A stretch of DNA of 64,000 nucleotides, taken from positions 496,001-560,000 of the forward strand of contig NZ_VHIP01000001.1 of assembly GCF_006494365.1 (NCBI RefSeq), read 5' to 3'. The stretch is from Aestuariibacter sp. GS-14 (GTDB taxonomy: Bacteria; Pseudomonadota; Gammaproteobacteria; Enterobacterales; Alteromonadaceae). Both the position numbers and the translations under genes were made by a program. Positions 19,365 to 27,535 of this stretch are shown here, piece by piece (position 1 is the stretch's first letter; each line of letters opens with the position of its first letter). The notes below the pieces were generated by a model, which was not told the origin of the DNA, did not search any database, and saw nothing but the letters and a program-made list of their open reading frames with translations.

Positions 19365-20081
19365 TCAAAACTGGCCTTTTTTCAGCCGAAAACGCTTTAG
19401 AAATCCCGAAATTATTCCTTGCAAATTGTCCACTGGATAAGACCAAAATGAGTCAATCTCAATAGCTGCACTGCCTGTAGTAGTTGGCGAGTAAATATCT
19501 TCAAATATGATAGGGTTTTCAATAAAAAGCACGTCGATACCCATTTTATGATAAACTCGCCAATCATCAGCTTGCCACCATATCTCATATTGATTGCTTA
19601 TTAATTGACAAGCCTTGTCACTCACCAAATAAGCAACAGCACCACAACCTGAGTGATTACTATTTCCAAACTTCAACCCACTTAACTTAATCTTATTAAA
19701 TTTTGGCCATTTGAGTTTGTATAGCCAAACATTCTTGGGGCTCAACTTAACGTAACCAAATATCAAAATTACCGGTCGTTCAAACTCATGATTAATAAAT
19801 TCTAGATATTTCTCCTTGAACATAGGCGAAACTATAGCATCATCTTCCATGATTATAACGTTTCTACTATTTTTTGAAGTGCTTTTTATGATTTCAAAAT
19901 GACTAAGTGCGCAGCCAATTTCACCGTTGGTTGGGTAACGACCATATTTTGCTTCAAATTTCTCTAGGTTAAATTTAAACTCAGACTTTCTATTTTTATT
20001 ATCTATCCCATCAAAAAATGAATACTGAATACCTAGTGGATTAGAAAATTGGCGATTGAGAGATATAACTTTAACTGACAT
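19365..20081 (-). CDS. Glycosyltransferase family 25 (LPS-type)
   Basis: 238 residues from the ATG at 20081 ('MSVKVISLNRQ'); an upstream TTG at 20093 is less likely. 'GEIGCALSHFEIIK' and 'VIIMEDDAIVSP' are the standard GT25 signatures, the latter carrying the acidic nucleotide-sugar motif, and 'GCGAVAYLVSDKA' matches the family's middle. GT25 enzymes transfer galactose or related sugars in lipooligosaccharide and capsule synthesis. It lies 17 bp after the flippase gene on the same strand and is probably co-transcribed. Confidence 0.8.
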   Translation of the reverse strand: MSVKVISLNRQFSNPLGIQYSFFDGIDNKNRKSEFKFNLEKFEAKYGRYPTNGEIGCALSHFEIIKSTSKNSRNVIIMEDDAIVSPMFKEKYLEFINHEFERPVILIFGYVKLSPKNVWLYKLKWPKFNKIKLSGLKFGNSNHSGCGAVAYLVSDKACQLISNQYEIWWQADDWRVYHKMGIDVLFIENPIIFEDIYSPTTTGSAAIEIDSFWSYPVDNLQGIISGFLKRFRLKKGQF

Positions 20082-20098
20082 TATTGCACCCAAAACTT

Positions 20099-21574
20099 TT
20101 AGTGACGCTTAAAAAATTTATCATATGACTTTACCAAAATTGGCTTCAGTGTATGCCAAAGATAGCCCACTTCTTTTTGATCTCGCATGATAAGACAGAA
20201 CATGAGCATAAATATTGTAGACGAGAAAAGCACAATAATACCTGTATACAATAGATTCAGATAAACATTTGAGTCAAATAACGGAAGTTCGACAAAAAAG
20301 CTAACTAAAAATGTAAAAACTATCGGAACAACATTGATTTTCATAAAAGAAGATAAACTGTCAAAGTAACTATTATATACGTATAAGATAAACAGCAACC
20401 TAGAAACAAACTCTAGCAGTATCAATGACCATACAAACATCTCAAAATTTCGTTCTGAATTAAAAAACACTACCAGTAAAAACGACATTGTCATTACGAA
20501 ATCAAAAGTAAACAACTTTTTCACTTCGTCCTTTAATATAATAACTTGATTCAATACCAGACTAAATGCTCTAAAGAAATATAAACTAGAAAAGGCTGCT
20601 AGCAGAAAACTATATTCTGTCCAGTTTGGCCCCAATACAATCAATACCACGTCATGGTGACATGCGGTCAGAAATATAACTGCTGGAGAGATTAAAATAG
20701 AAAGAAACAGAAAAGTTACATTAACCCTCAATCTAACTTCATCTGTGAAGCCAATAAGCTCTCTTATATTGTTAATTATTGGGCTGGTAAGTGGTTGTAA
20801 GAAACTAGAAATGGGCATATTAGAAATAAATTTAATATTGTTATAGGCGCCTAACTCAGCTTTCCCCATAACCACTCCCGTAAGAGCTACATCTATTTGA
20901 TCTCTACTGAACCCCAGTATTGATTGAAGCAGTATCCAACTTGAAAATCTAAATTGCTTGCTAATTCGAGAGGTATCAAATTTTGGCAGATAGTGATAAA
21001 TCACATAGCCGCCAAAAAACTGGACTAATGTGCCGGTTGCATGACCCGCGACTAACGCCCAGTGGTTTTTCCAAATGATGGCAGTTGTTACTGTAACCGC
21101 AATACGCATTAACTTAGCGGTTATGCCAACAATGACGATTTTCTTGTACTTGTTTTCTCTCCGCAAATAAACAACAGCAGGATTATTAAAACAAGAAATC
21201 GCATTTACAACAGTCAGCGCAATGATTACTTCAGTCAGTTCTGGTGTCTCTAACCACTGAGCAACGAACTGACTACAAAGGGCTAAAACAATAAAAACGC
21301 TTAACTTCAATAGGATATTTAAAGTAAAAGCAGAGTTAATGTCTTCCTCGTCAAGCACTTTTCTCGATTGCAGATATAACTCACTTCCCGTTGCGGTAAT
21401 CGTGGTGGAGAACCAGATCACCATCAGTGCCATTGTGACTAGTCCAAAATCTTCAGGAAGCAGTATCCTGGCCAAAATCAGCGTACTTAACAGTCCCGCT
21501 AATCGTTGAAGAAATCCATCCAACGCGAGTAATGATGAGGCTTTAAATAAGTTTGCTCTCGTCAAGGTAATCAC
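20099..21574 (-). CDS. Wzx-type oligosaccharide flippase (MOP family)
   Basis: A 491-residue polytopic protein with about 12-14 hydrophobic segments. The N-terminus 'QRLAGLLSTLILARILLPEDFGLV' is the classic start of polysaccharide exporters of the MOP superfamily. The start is a GTG at 21574 with only a weak ribosome-binding site; a TTG three codons in is an alternative. It should move undecaprenyl-linked repeat units across the inner membrane. It is the only flippase-like gene in the window. AT-rich base composition distinguishes it from the flanking XrtA core. Confidence 0.88.
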   Translation of the reverse strand: MITLTRANLFKASSLLALDGFLQRLAGLLSTLILARILLPEDFGLVTMALMVIWFSTTITATGSELYLQSRKVLDEEDINSAFTLNILLKLSVFIVLALCSQFVAQWLETPELTEVIIALTVVNAISCFNNPAVVYLRRENKYKKIVIVGITAKLMRIAVTVTTAIIWKNHWALVAGHATGTLVQFFGGYVIYHYLPKFDTSRISKQFRFSSWILLQSILGFSRDQIDVALTGVVMGKAELGAYNNIKFISNMPISSFLQPLTSPIINNIRELIGFTDEVRLRVNVTFLFLSILISPAVIFLTACHHDVVLIVLGPNWTEYSFLLAAFSSLYFFRAFSLVLNQVIILKDEVKKLFTFDFVMTMSFLLVVFFNSERNFEMFVWSLILLEFVSRLLFILYVYNSYFDSLSSFMKINVVPIVFTFLVSFFVELPLFDSNVYLNLLYTGIIVLFSSTIFMLMFCLIMRDQKEVGYLWHTLKPILVKSYDKFFKRH

Positions 21575-21641
21575 CTAACCCAATTAAATCTTTCAATATC
21601 CGGTTTTTTACTGAATTGCCCTTACCGGTTAGCCAAATGAC

Positions 21642-21665
21642 TTATTACTCTGTATTTAGTAATAA
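21642..21665 (-). other. AT-rich inverted repeat downstream of GT2 gene
   Basis: TTATTACT (21642-21649) pairs with AGTAATAA (21658-21665) around an 8-nt loop, between the GT2 stop (21711) and the flippase start (21574). The stem is weak and lacks a T-run. It may be a weak terminator/attenuator or chance in AT-rich DNA. Confidence 0.25.
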
Positions 21666-21710
21666 AACCTGATAAAGATCGCAATAACTCTGGTTTACTC
21701 ACATCGACTT

Positions 21711-22574
21711 TTACTTTTTCAGAAGCTTGATCAGGCGCCTTTTAACCAGTCTTTTTTTCAGATAACCTAAATGCCCAGTTAACGTTTCAAAATTATCGAA
21801 AATCTTTTCGTTGATTCCATTCATATTTTCGGGCCAATTTTCGCAGGGAATTTCGTCCAGAAAGTGTTCCTGTATTTTACCCAGTTCGTAGCGAGCGATT
21901 CGGTTGATGTAAAGTTGAATGTCACTGCGTTTGAACAATGACAGCTTGTCAAAATTGTACCCGACACCTTCAATCCACGTAGTGCGATTAGGCAAGTTAT
22001 GTTGGGTAAAATTCAAGTCTGTATTGACTGCCTTAGTTAGGAATGAATCAATCCAATTTAAACCTATTGGTAATTTAAATGGCTTCTCGCGAATACGTGA
22101 CACAAAAGCGTGCTTCATACCGTATAAATTCCCAAAAAAGCATGACCTTTCCAACACTAAACTGCGATAGAAATCCACATTTCGCCCGGAAAGCGGAAGG
22201 CCTGCAATAACCATGGTACTGTCGGGAGCATCCATTAGTGCCGATGTCATCTTGCTAAAGCAATGCTCGGAGAATTGAACATCGGCGTCGGTAAAAAAAT
22301 GTACATCAGCATTGTCCGCCAGCTTGTGGACGTATTTATTCCAGGCATTACATTTATCGCCCAATTCTATTTCAATAACGTTCATATTTTCGAATTGCAG
22401 TGACTTTTTAATTTCATTCGCCATTCTTACTGTATTATCACTGCAACCATTAGCTAATAAATAAAAGCAATTAAGCCCTTCATCACTATTCTGATAAACA
22501 CTGGAAATAGAATTTGCGATATTGTCTTCTTCATTATATGCAAACATTACAATGTTGTATCTATAACGACTCAT
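21711..22574 (-). CDS. Glycosyltransferase family 2
   Basis: 287 residues, ATG at 22574. 'YNIVMFAYNEEDNIANSISSV' is the standard GT2 opening, 'LANGCSDNTVRMANEI' the loop after strand 2 and 'VHFFTDADVQFSEHC' the D-x-D motif. No membrane segment is evident. It starts 12 bp after the stop of the ligase/polymerase gene, so both are probably in one transcript. Confidence 0.83.
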   Translation of the reverse strand: MSRYRYNIVMFAYNEEDNIANSISSVYQNSDEGLNCFYLLANGCSDNTVRMANEIKKSLQFENMNVIEIELGDKCNAWNKYVHKLADNADVHFFTDADVQFSEHCFSKMTSALMDAPDSTMVIAGLPLSGRNVDFYRSLVLERSCFFGNLYGMKHAFVSRIREKPFKLPIGLNWIDSFLTKAVNTDLNFTQHNLPNRTTWIEGVGYNFDKLSLFKRSDIQLYINRIARYELGKIQEHFLDEIPCENWPENMNGINEKIFDNFETLTGHLGYLKKRLVKRRLIKLLKK

Positions 22575-22586
22575 GTTAGCTTTTTC

Positions 22587-23933
22587 CTATCTTATATTTT
22601 TATTTATGATTGATTTATTCTGAAACACTTTAACATCTGATTCATATTGCAAAATTGCATCTCTATTTTTTGAATTTTTTGCTAGTACGTAATTAGCACT
22701 GATCAGCAAAAGTAAAAAATAAAATGGTTCAAATATAATGAGATCCAGAAAGAACGCACCGACAAAATATCCGACAAGACCAGACATACAAGATAGATTG
22801 ATGTAGTCGAATATAGAATTGTCCCGCACTCTCTTCTTTACAAATCGATATTGCTTGTAAGATACCCAGAAGAATGACAAGTAAATGAAACCTGCAAAAA
22901 AACCTGTATTCGCGCTAAAATTAAGAAACGTATTGTGCGCGACATGTGGTGACTTACCTGGGAAAAGCTGTCTGGATGCGAATTGGAAGCGTTGAGGACC
23001 TGCGCCTAATAATGGATATTCCATAGCAATATCGATACCAACCGACCAAGAAACTAACCTGGGGTTTAATGGCTCTTCTTCTCCACTCATTTGGGCCTGC
23101 GCTACTGTATTATTTGTTCGTTGGGTTAACATTCCCCCTTGCCATACGAGCATACCAACAAACCCAAAAGCAATAGCGATATTAAGAAGTCTTGATTTTA
23201 CAACTAACGCAAAAAACAACGTCACAGCAGCAGCACTAAGCAAAGCTCCGCGCGAAGCAAATAATATCAAAGCGTGCCAAATAAACGGAATAGTAAACAA
23301 CAAACCATATTTAAGCCATTTTTGAGAGAAGTATCGGGCCCCAAACATCACAAAACCAAGGCCACTAGTTAACACGATAGACGTAACATTGCCATCGGCA
23401 TAAGGACTTCCTCTAGGCCCCATCAAACGCCCTTGGGAAAACTGCCCCCAATTATTGCTCAAATAATGATCATTCGCCCAATATGCATAATACACAACAA
23501 CAAAAATATACATAAAGCCAAAGAATTTAATGGTGTTTTCATTGTTGATCAATGGCAAAACAATAAAATACATTATAAAAATGGTGGTGAAAATGCTTAC
23601 AACCAAATCACCGCTAACTAGTGAAAAATAGCTCGCGAATGGCGTAAAAAAGTTTGATAGATAGAATATCAACAAGAGAAGAAACATGCCTTTAAACTGG
23701 CCAGTCTTATAAACTTCCCAGCGTATATTTCCCTGCATTACATGCCACAGCCACGCAAGTATTGAAACACCTGCGGCAAATTTAAAAACAGAAAAACCTT
23801 CAAAGGCCCAAAACCAAATATACTGGGGCTGCATTACCGACACAATTGAATAAACCAACGCAGCTATCCAGGGGGCATTGGATAACATAAGTACGCTGGC
23901 CAGTAATGCCAAATACAAAGCGAGTTTAACCAT
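22587..23933 (-). CDS. O-antigen ligase/polymerase-like membrane protein (XrtA-associated O-glycosylation ligase type)
   Basis: A 448-residue protein with about 10-12 transmembrane segments and one large periplasmic loop containing 'MGPRGSPYADGN' and 'HVAHNTFLNFSANTGF'; the H-N-x-F motif in the loop is characteristic of the Wzy_C/WaaL superfamily. The N-terminal 'IVSVMQPQYIWFWAF' resembles the M-N/Q-P-H/Q segment of the putative O-glycosylation ligase associated with exosortase A. It may polymerise the exopolysaccharide (Wzy) or ligate glycan onto PEP-CTERM proteins. No other Wzy candidate is in the window, which favours polymerase, but sequence cannot settle it. Confidence 0.8.
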   Translation of the reverse strand: MVKLALYLALLASVLMLSNAPWIAALVYSIVSVMQPQYIWFWAFEGFSVFKFAAGVSILAWLWHVMQGNIRWEVYKTGQFKGMFLLLLIFYLSNFFTPFASYFSLVSGDLVVSIFTTIFIMYFIVLPLINNENTIKFFGFMYIFVVVYYAYWANDHYLSNNWGQFSQGRLMGPRGSPYADGNVTSIVLTSGLGFVMFGARYFSQKWLKYGLLFTIPFIWHALILFASRGALLSAAAVTLFFALVVKSRLLNIAIAFGFVGMLVWQGGMLTQRTNNTVAQAQMSGEEEPLNPRLVSWSVGIDIAMEYPLLGAGPQRFQFASRQLFPGKSPHVAHNTFLNFSANTGFFAGFIYLSFFWVSYKQYRFVKKRVRDNSIFDYINLSCMSGLVGYFVGAFFLDLIIFEPFYFLLLLISANYVLAKNSKNRDAILQYESDVKVFQNKSIINKNIR

Positions 23934-24025
23934 GCAGTCCCACCACGTATTTTGTAGAGATCTTCATTATTTTTTCATTCCCATTAATTAACGGTAATCG
24001 GCAGACCGCTTTATACTCAACAAAA

Positions 24026-24952
24026 TTATCTCGTTTTACTATCACCAAATAAGCGTGCCATTTCTTCATTGGTAAAAGCAAAGCGGTTGGCTATGATCTC
24101 GTCTATATCTGAAGGAAACTCGCCTTTTAAAGGTAAAGATCTAATAATTTTCTTCATCGATCGCAACACTATATTGTTGAAACTGAGATTAATATACTTA
24201 TTTGCACATAGTTGATTGAGGTATCTCATCATTTGTAAGGCATGATAATTAGGTGACTTATTAGCGAATTTTTTTTGCAAGACTACAGGCTGATTACTTA
24301 ACTTTATGCTTGACACAAAATGAAGAAGCAATTCGTCACCTTTCAAGCAACCTGATTTGCTGCCCACCTGTGCAACTTTAATTTGCTTATGGCCAAACAG
24401 CTTCGCCCATTTTTTTAGCTGACCAACATAGTTAAACACTGAGTCTTCAGTTATTGTTTTTACAAATACTTCATACGACATTCTGGCTTTTGCAGGGCCA
24501 CTAACTAATTGAGCATAGACGCTTTTAGCCATTGATACCTGATCTCTGAAATAAAAAAGAATGGTCACAGAAGAAAAGACGGAATGAAATAAAGTCGCTA
24601 ACTTTTCAATCGCTGATAAGTTGGAGCATTGAGAATACAAAAACTCTGATGAGATTATACAACTATGGAACCCTAATTCTTGCTTTGCTAATAGTATTTT
24701 TTGACGAAACGCCTCTGGATAACCTAATACTAAATCCCTAAGTTCATCCTCGCAAAATACCATTGTGTTTATAAAATAATCTGTATTTTGCGGATATCCT
24801 GCCCAAGCGGCAATTTTCCACTGATCCTTGTATGTAAGAGTTTCATCAATGTAAAATCCAGCTCTCATCAAAAGCGATTTATTGTCTTCAATAAATGATT
24901 GAATTGACGATGAGCCTGACTTGTGACTTCCGATATGTAAATATAGCTTCAC
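24026..24952 (-). CDS. Sulfotransferase-like protein
   Basis: 308 residues. The start is GTG at 24952, overlapping the upstream stop as GTGA. The N-terminus 'LYLHIGSHKSGSSSIQSFI' fits the 5'-phosphosulfate-binding loop of PAPS-dependent sulfotransferases (G-x2-K-x-G-S/T-S). A later 'ILFYFRDQVSMAKSVYAQLV' resembles the 3'-phosphate-binding R...S motif. It is soluble. If active it would sulfate a sugar of the repeat unit, a common feature of marine bacterial polysaccharides. Overall similarity to well-studied sulfotransferases looks low, so the function is inferred from these motifs. Confidence 0.6.
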   Translation of the reverse strand: MKLYLHIGSHKSGSSSIQSFIEDNKSLLMRAGFYIDETLTYKDQWKIAAWAGYPQNTDYFINTMVFCEDELRDLVLGYPEAFRQKILLAKQELGFHSCIISSEFLYSQCSNLSAIEKLATLFHSVFSSVTILFYFRDQVSMAKSVYAQLVSGPAKARMSYEVFVKTITEDSVFNYVGQLKKWAKLFGHKQIKVAQVGSKSGCLKGDELLLHFVSSIKLSNQPVVLQKKFANKSPNYHALQMMRYLNQLCANKYINLSFNNIVLRSMKKIIRSLPLKGEFPSDIDEIIANRFAFTNEEMARLFGDSKTR

Positions 24953-25803
24953 TTCTGGGCTTGTCCTACAAGATTTTTCATGACTAGGTCATCGCCAAAA
25001 TATTCGGTTACATTACGAATACATAAGTCATTATGCCCTTCTGAAACATTTATTTTTGCTAATCCTGACTCATTTGTAGATCGCCAATTAATGATATTGA
25101 ACGAGCTTTCAGTTAACGTTGCATTTTTGCCGTTGAGCCTTGAACAAAAAAAGAACCAAACATCATCCGCCGTTGGAGCTAAATTCATAAACAAACTACT
25201 GTCTGTGACTTCAGGTAAAAAGCAATTTGGTGGATATAATACGCCACCTATTCCAGTTGGAAATACAATGCCTTCACTAACATTTTTATTTGATAGCCAT
25301 GTTGCATAAAGGCCTAATTTACCCTCTACTATAGTAGGGCAATGCGCCCTGTACGCAGTAATGCTTTTTGTCTTAGTAAAACCGGATATAAGCCCTGCTA
25401 ACCAATCTGAAGGATAACTAACATCATCATCCGCAGTAACTATGATATCGTCAGGCCAATTTAAAAGTGATGGCACAAGTTTTTTATAGGATCGAGTATC
25501 AGTACACGTTCTGATTTCGAAAAACTCCACTTTATCTTGGAGCTTTACTATTTCAGTTGGTAAATAAATTTCATCTTGTGCAGCAACCCATAGAACTAAT
25601 CTATCAGGCCGTATTGATTGGTTCACCAATGTTTTCAGAGTCAAATACAAGGTATTAAATCTGGGCGGGTAAGATGTAAGGCTTACTGTTAAACTGTTTT
25701 CTAGCGAATGCCTTTGTTTGGCGGGATTAAGCGACTGATATTTAATTTTTTTTTCGGTAAGAAAAGATTCTAACTGCCAGTATTTTTGCTTAAGTGCCTG
25801 CAT
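24949..25803 (-). CDS. Putative glycosyltransferase, GT-A fold
   Basis: 284 residues, ATG at 25803. 'VSLTSYPPRFNTLYLTLKTL' followed by 'QSIRPDRLVLWVA' and 'DDIIVTADDDVSYPSDWL' matches a family of uncharacterised GT-A glycosyltransferases, the T-A-D-D-D being the D-x-D motif. 'TADDVWFFFCSRL' resembles the catalytic E/D-D segment. It is translationally coupled to the sulfotransferase-like gene (4-bp overlap), so the two may add and then modify the same sugar. Confidence 0.68.
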   Translation of the reverse strand: MQALKQKYWQLESFLTEKKIKYQSLNPAKQRHSLENSLTVSLTSYPPRFNTLYLTLKTLVNQSIRPDRLVLWVAAQDEIYLPTEIVKLQDKVEFFEIRTCTDTRSYKKLVPSLLNWPDDIIVTADDDVSYPSDWLAGLISGFTKTKSITAYRAHCPTIVEGKLGLYATWLSNKNVSEGIVFPTGIGGVLYPPNCFLPEVTDSSLFMNLAPTADDVWFFFCSRLNGKNATLTESSFNIINWRSTNESGLAKINVSEGHNDLCIRNVTEYFGDDLVMKNLVGQAQK

Positions 25804-26010
25804 ACAAAGGATTCTGAATTGTGAAAAAATGATTGAAAAAACCAGCTAAAACATAGGTTACAGTAAAAAGATGACTCTGCAACAGTAAATTTCTTCACTG
25901 TTATATGTGAGCAATCATCGGATGATATTACATCTCGTCGTATCAATTTTGGCTACTGCTACTACATTACTTGTTGTATACCTAAGCTAAAATGCTTCGT
26001 GACTTTTTAG

Positions 26011-26364
26011 TTGCTCCACAAAATTTATTTCAATCGCATTAACTTAGACGTCATTGGTCCTACGCCACAGTTTTACCCTACTGTACCGCTCAACTACGTC
26101 AAACAAGGAGAAGGTGATTTTCTGTCTTCCTACAAACTGGACAAAGCCATAGCAGATACCGATTCAGCTATGACTTCAATACTGAGGGAGTATGACGTTC
26201 AGTATCTTTCGTTGTTCTCCCACTTGTGTCAGCGTGAAGACGATAAATATCGTTGCAAGGTAGTCCTTGGCGATGAGCTATACAGCTTCGACTATGGCCA
26301 CCTGACACCTAAATCTGCAGGAGTGCTTGCACAGTCACTGCTATTTGAACCGGGAATAATGTAA
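26011..26364 (+). pseudogene. C-terminal remnant of an SGNH-domain acyltransferase
   Basis: An open stretch of 117 codons with no good start (TTG after a TAG at 26008-26010). Its sequence reads like the tail of an OafA-type acyltransferase SGNH domain: 'VIGPTPQFYP', a Cys pair around 'LCQREDDKYRC' and 'FDYGHLTPKSAGVLAQSLL', where D-x2-H supplies the family's catalytic Asp/His. The intact protein at 27536-29434 ends the same way ('WDYGHLTLEGAMYLSKSL') but is clearly not identical. The N-terminal membrane domain and G-D-S-H block are missing. Most likely a decayed gene left by replacement of the locus interior; less likely a small functional protein. Confidence 0.65.
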
Positions 26365-26397
26365 CGAACAGGAGAGTATCGGGATATCCTGATACTT

Positions 26398-27318
26398 TCA
26401 AGGACGCTTTTTCACAACGTAGTGATCTACAGCCCAGTATACTTGTTTTGCATCGGCAGGTTGCCCCCATTTTAGCCCTTGAATGAGCACCTTAATGGCA
26501 AATCGCCATTGCCTGTGCGCAAGGCATTGTCCAAATGCGGTTGGCCACAACAAACGTACTCTTGACGAAAGCGCGTCCTTTACCGGCTTATCCTGACGCT
26601 TACTCAGCTTAACGGCTTCACTTGCCACAAGCACCGCAAAAGACACCTGACGGTAACCAAAACGCTTACCTATACCATCATCTCGTCTGTCGATACGAAT
26701 AGTGATAGCATTTACAAAAACGTACGGCCCTTGTAACGCCACTCGCAGGCAAAAATCAAAATCATTCGAAGCCATTACATGCTGACGCCCCTGCATAGCA
26801 TCAACCGCCGCCGACTTTCTTACCATCAGGTTCATCGAAATGGTAAAGCAGCCTTTCTGTAGCAATGCCACCAGAGGATCGGCAAGCACACCATCAGAAT
26901 CCGTTTCAGGTAAAGCCTGTTCGGTATGCCAACTGCCATCCATCTCACCCACTTTTGCATAGGCCATTACACATTGAGGACGACATTCAAGCGCATCGTA
27001 CAACAGCTGTAAATATTGTGGTTCTGCCACATCATCAGAATCAAGAAATGCAATGTAATTGCCCTGAGCTACGCCAACACCGTGTATTCGCGCGGCACTT
27101 GCCCCCTGGTTTTTCTGTTCTACCAGGCGCAACTGCTGATGCTTTATATTCCTTACCACACTGGCAGTGCGATCCGTTGAGCCATCGTCCACAACGATCA
27201 CTTCAAATGGCACAGAACATTGTTGTTCAAGTAAGCTGTGAATCGCCCTCTCAATAACATCTTCACGATTATAAGCAGGAATAACAACACTAATCACAGC
27301 CTGGGATGTGGCGCTCAC
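26398..27318 (-). CDS. Glycosyltransferase family 2
   Basis: 306 residues. The start is GTG at 27318, supported by AAGGA five to six bases upstream. 'ISVVIPAYNREDVIERAIHS' and 'VIVVDDGSTDRTASVV' are textbook GT2 opening motifs, and 'YIAFLDSDDVAEPQYL' carries the D-x-D. The C-terminal third is basic and probably contacts the membrane. It returns to the higher GC of the XrtA core. It is divergent from the acyltransferase gene at 27536 across a 217-bp gap. Confidence 0.87.
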   Translation of the reverse strand: MSATSQAVISVVIPAYNREDVIERAIHSLLEQQCSVPFEVIVVDDGSTDRTASVVRNIKHQQLRLVEQKNQGASAARIHGVGVAQGNYIAFLDSDDVAEPQYLQLLYDALECRPQCVMAYAKVGEMDGSWHTEQALPETDSDGVLADPLVALLQKGCFTISMNLMVRKSAAVDAMQGRQHVMASNDFDFCLRVALQGPYVFVNAITIRIDRRDDGIGKRFGYRQVSFAVLVASEAVKLSKRQDKPVKDALSSRVRLLWPTAFGQCLAHRQWRFAIKVLIQGLKWGQPADAKQVYWAVDHYVVKKRP

Positions 27319-27535
27319 GGATGTTCCTTGGGTTTTGCTACAATTGACTTGCGCCCTACCATACGTGAAGGCATTTTCTTAAACAAGCACTGGTGTGAAG
27401 AGATTTTTTTGCACATTGCGTAGTTTTAGCAAAGGCAAACACTTGTTAATAATGGAATGATTCATGTAATGTTGCCCATGTTGATGAAGAAACCGAACTG
27501 CCACCAGACCGGCGAAATAAAGGCAATAGAAAGCG

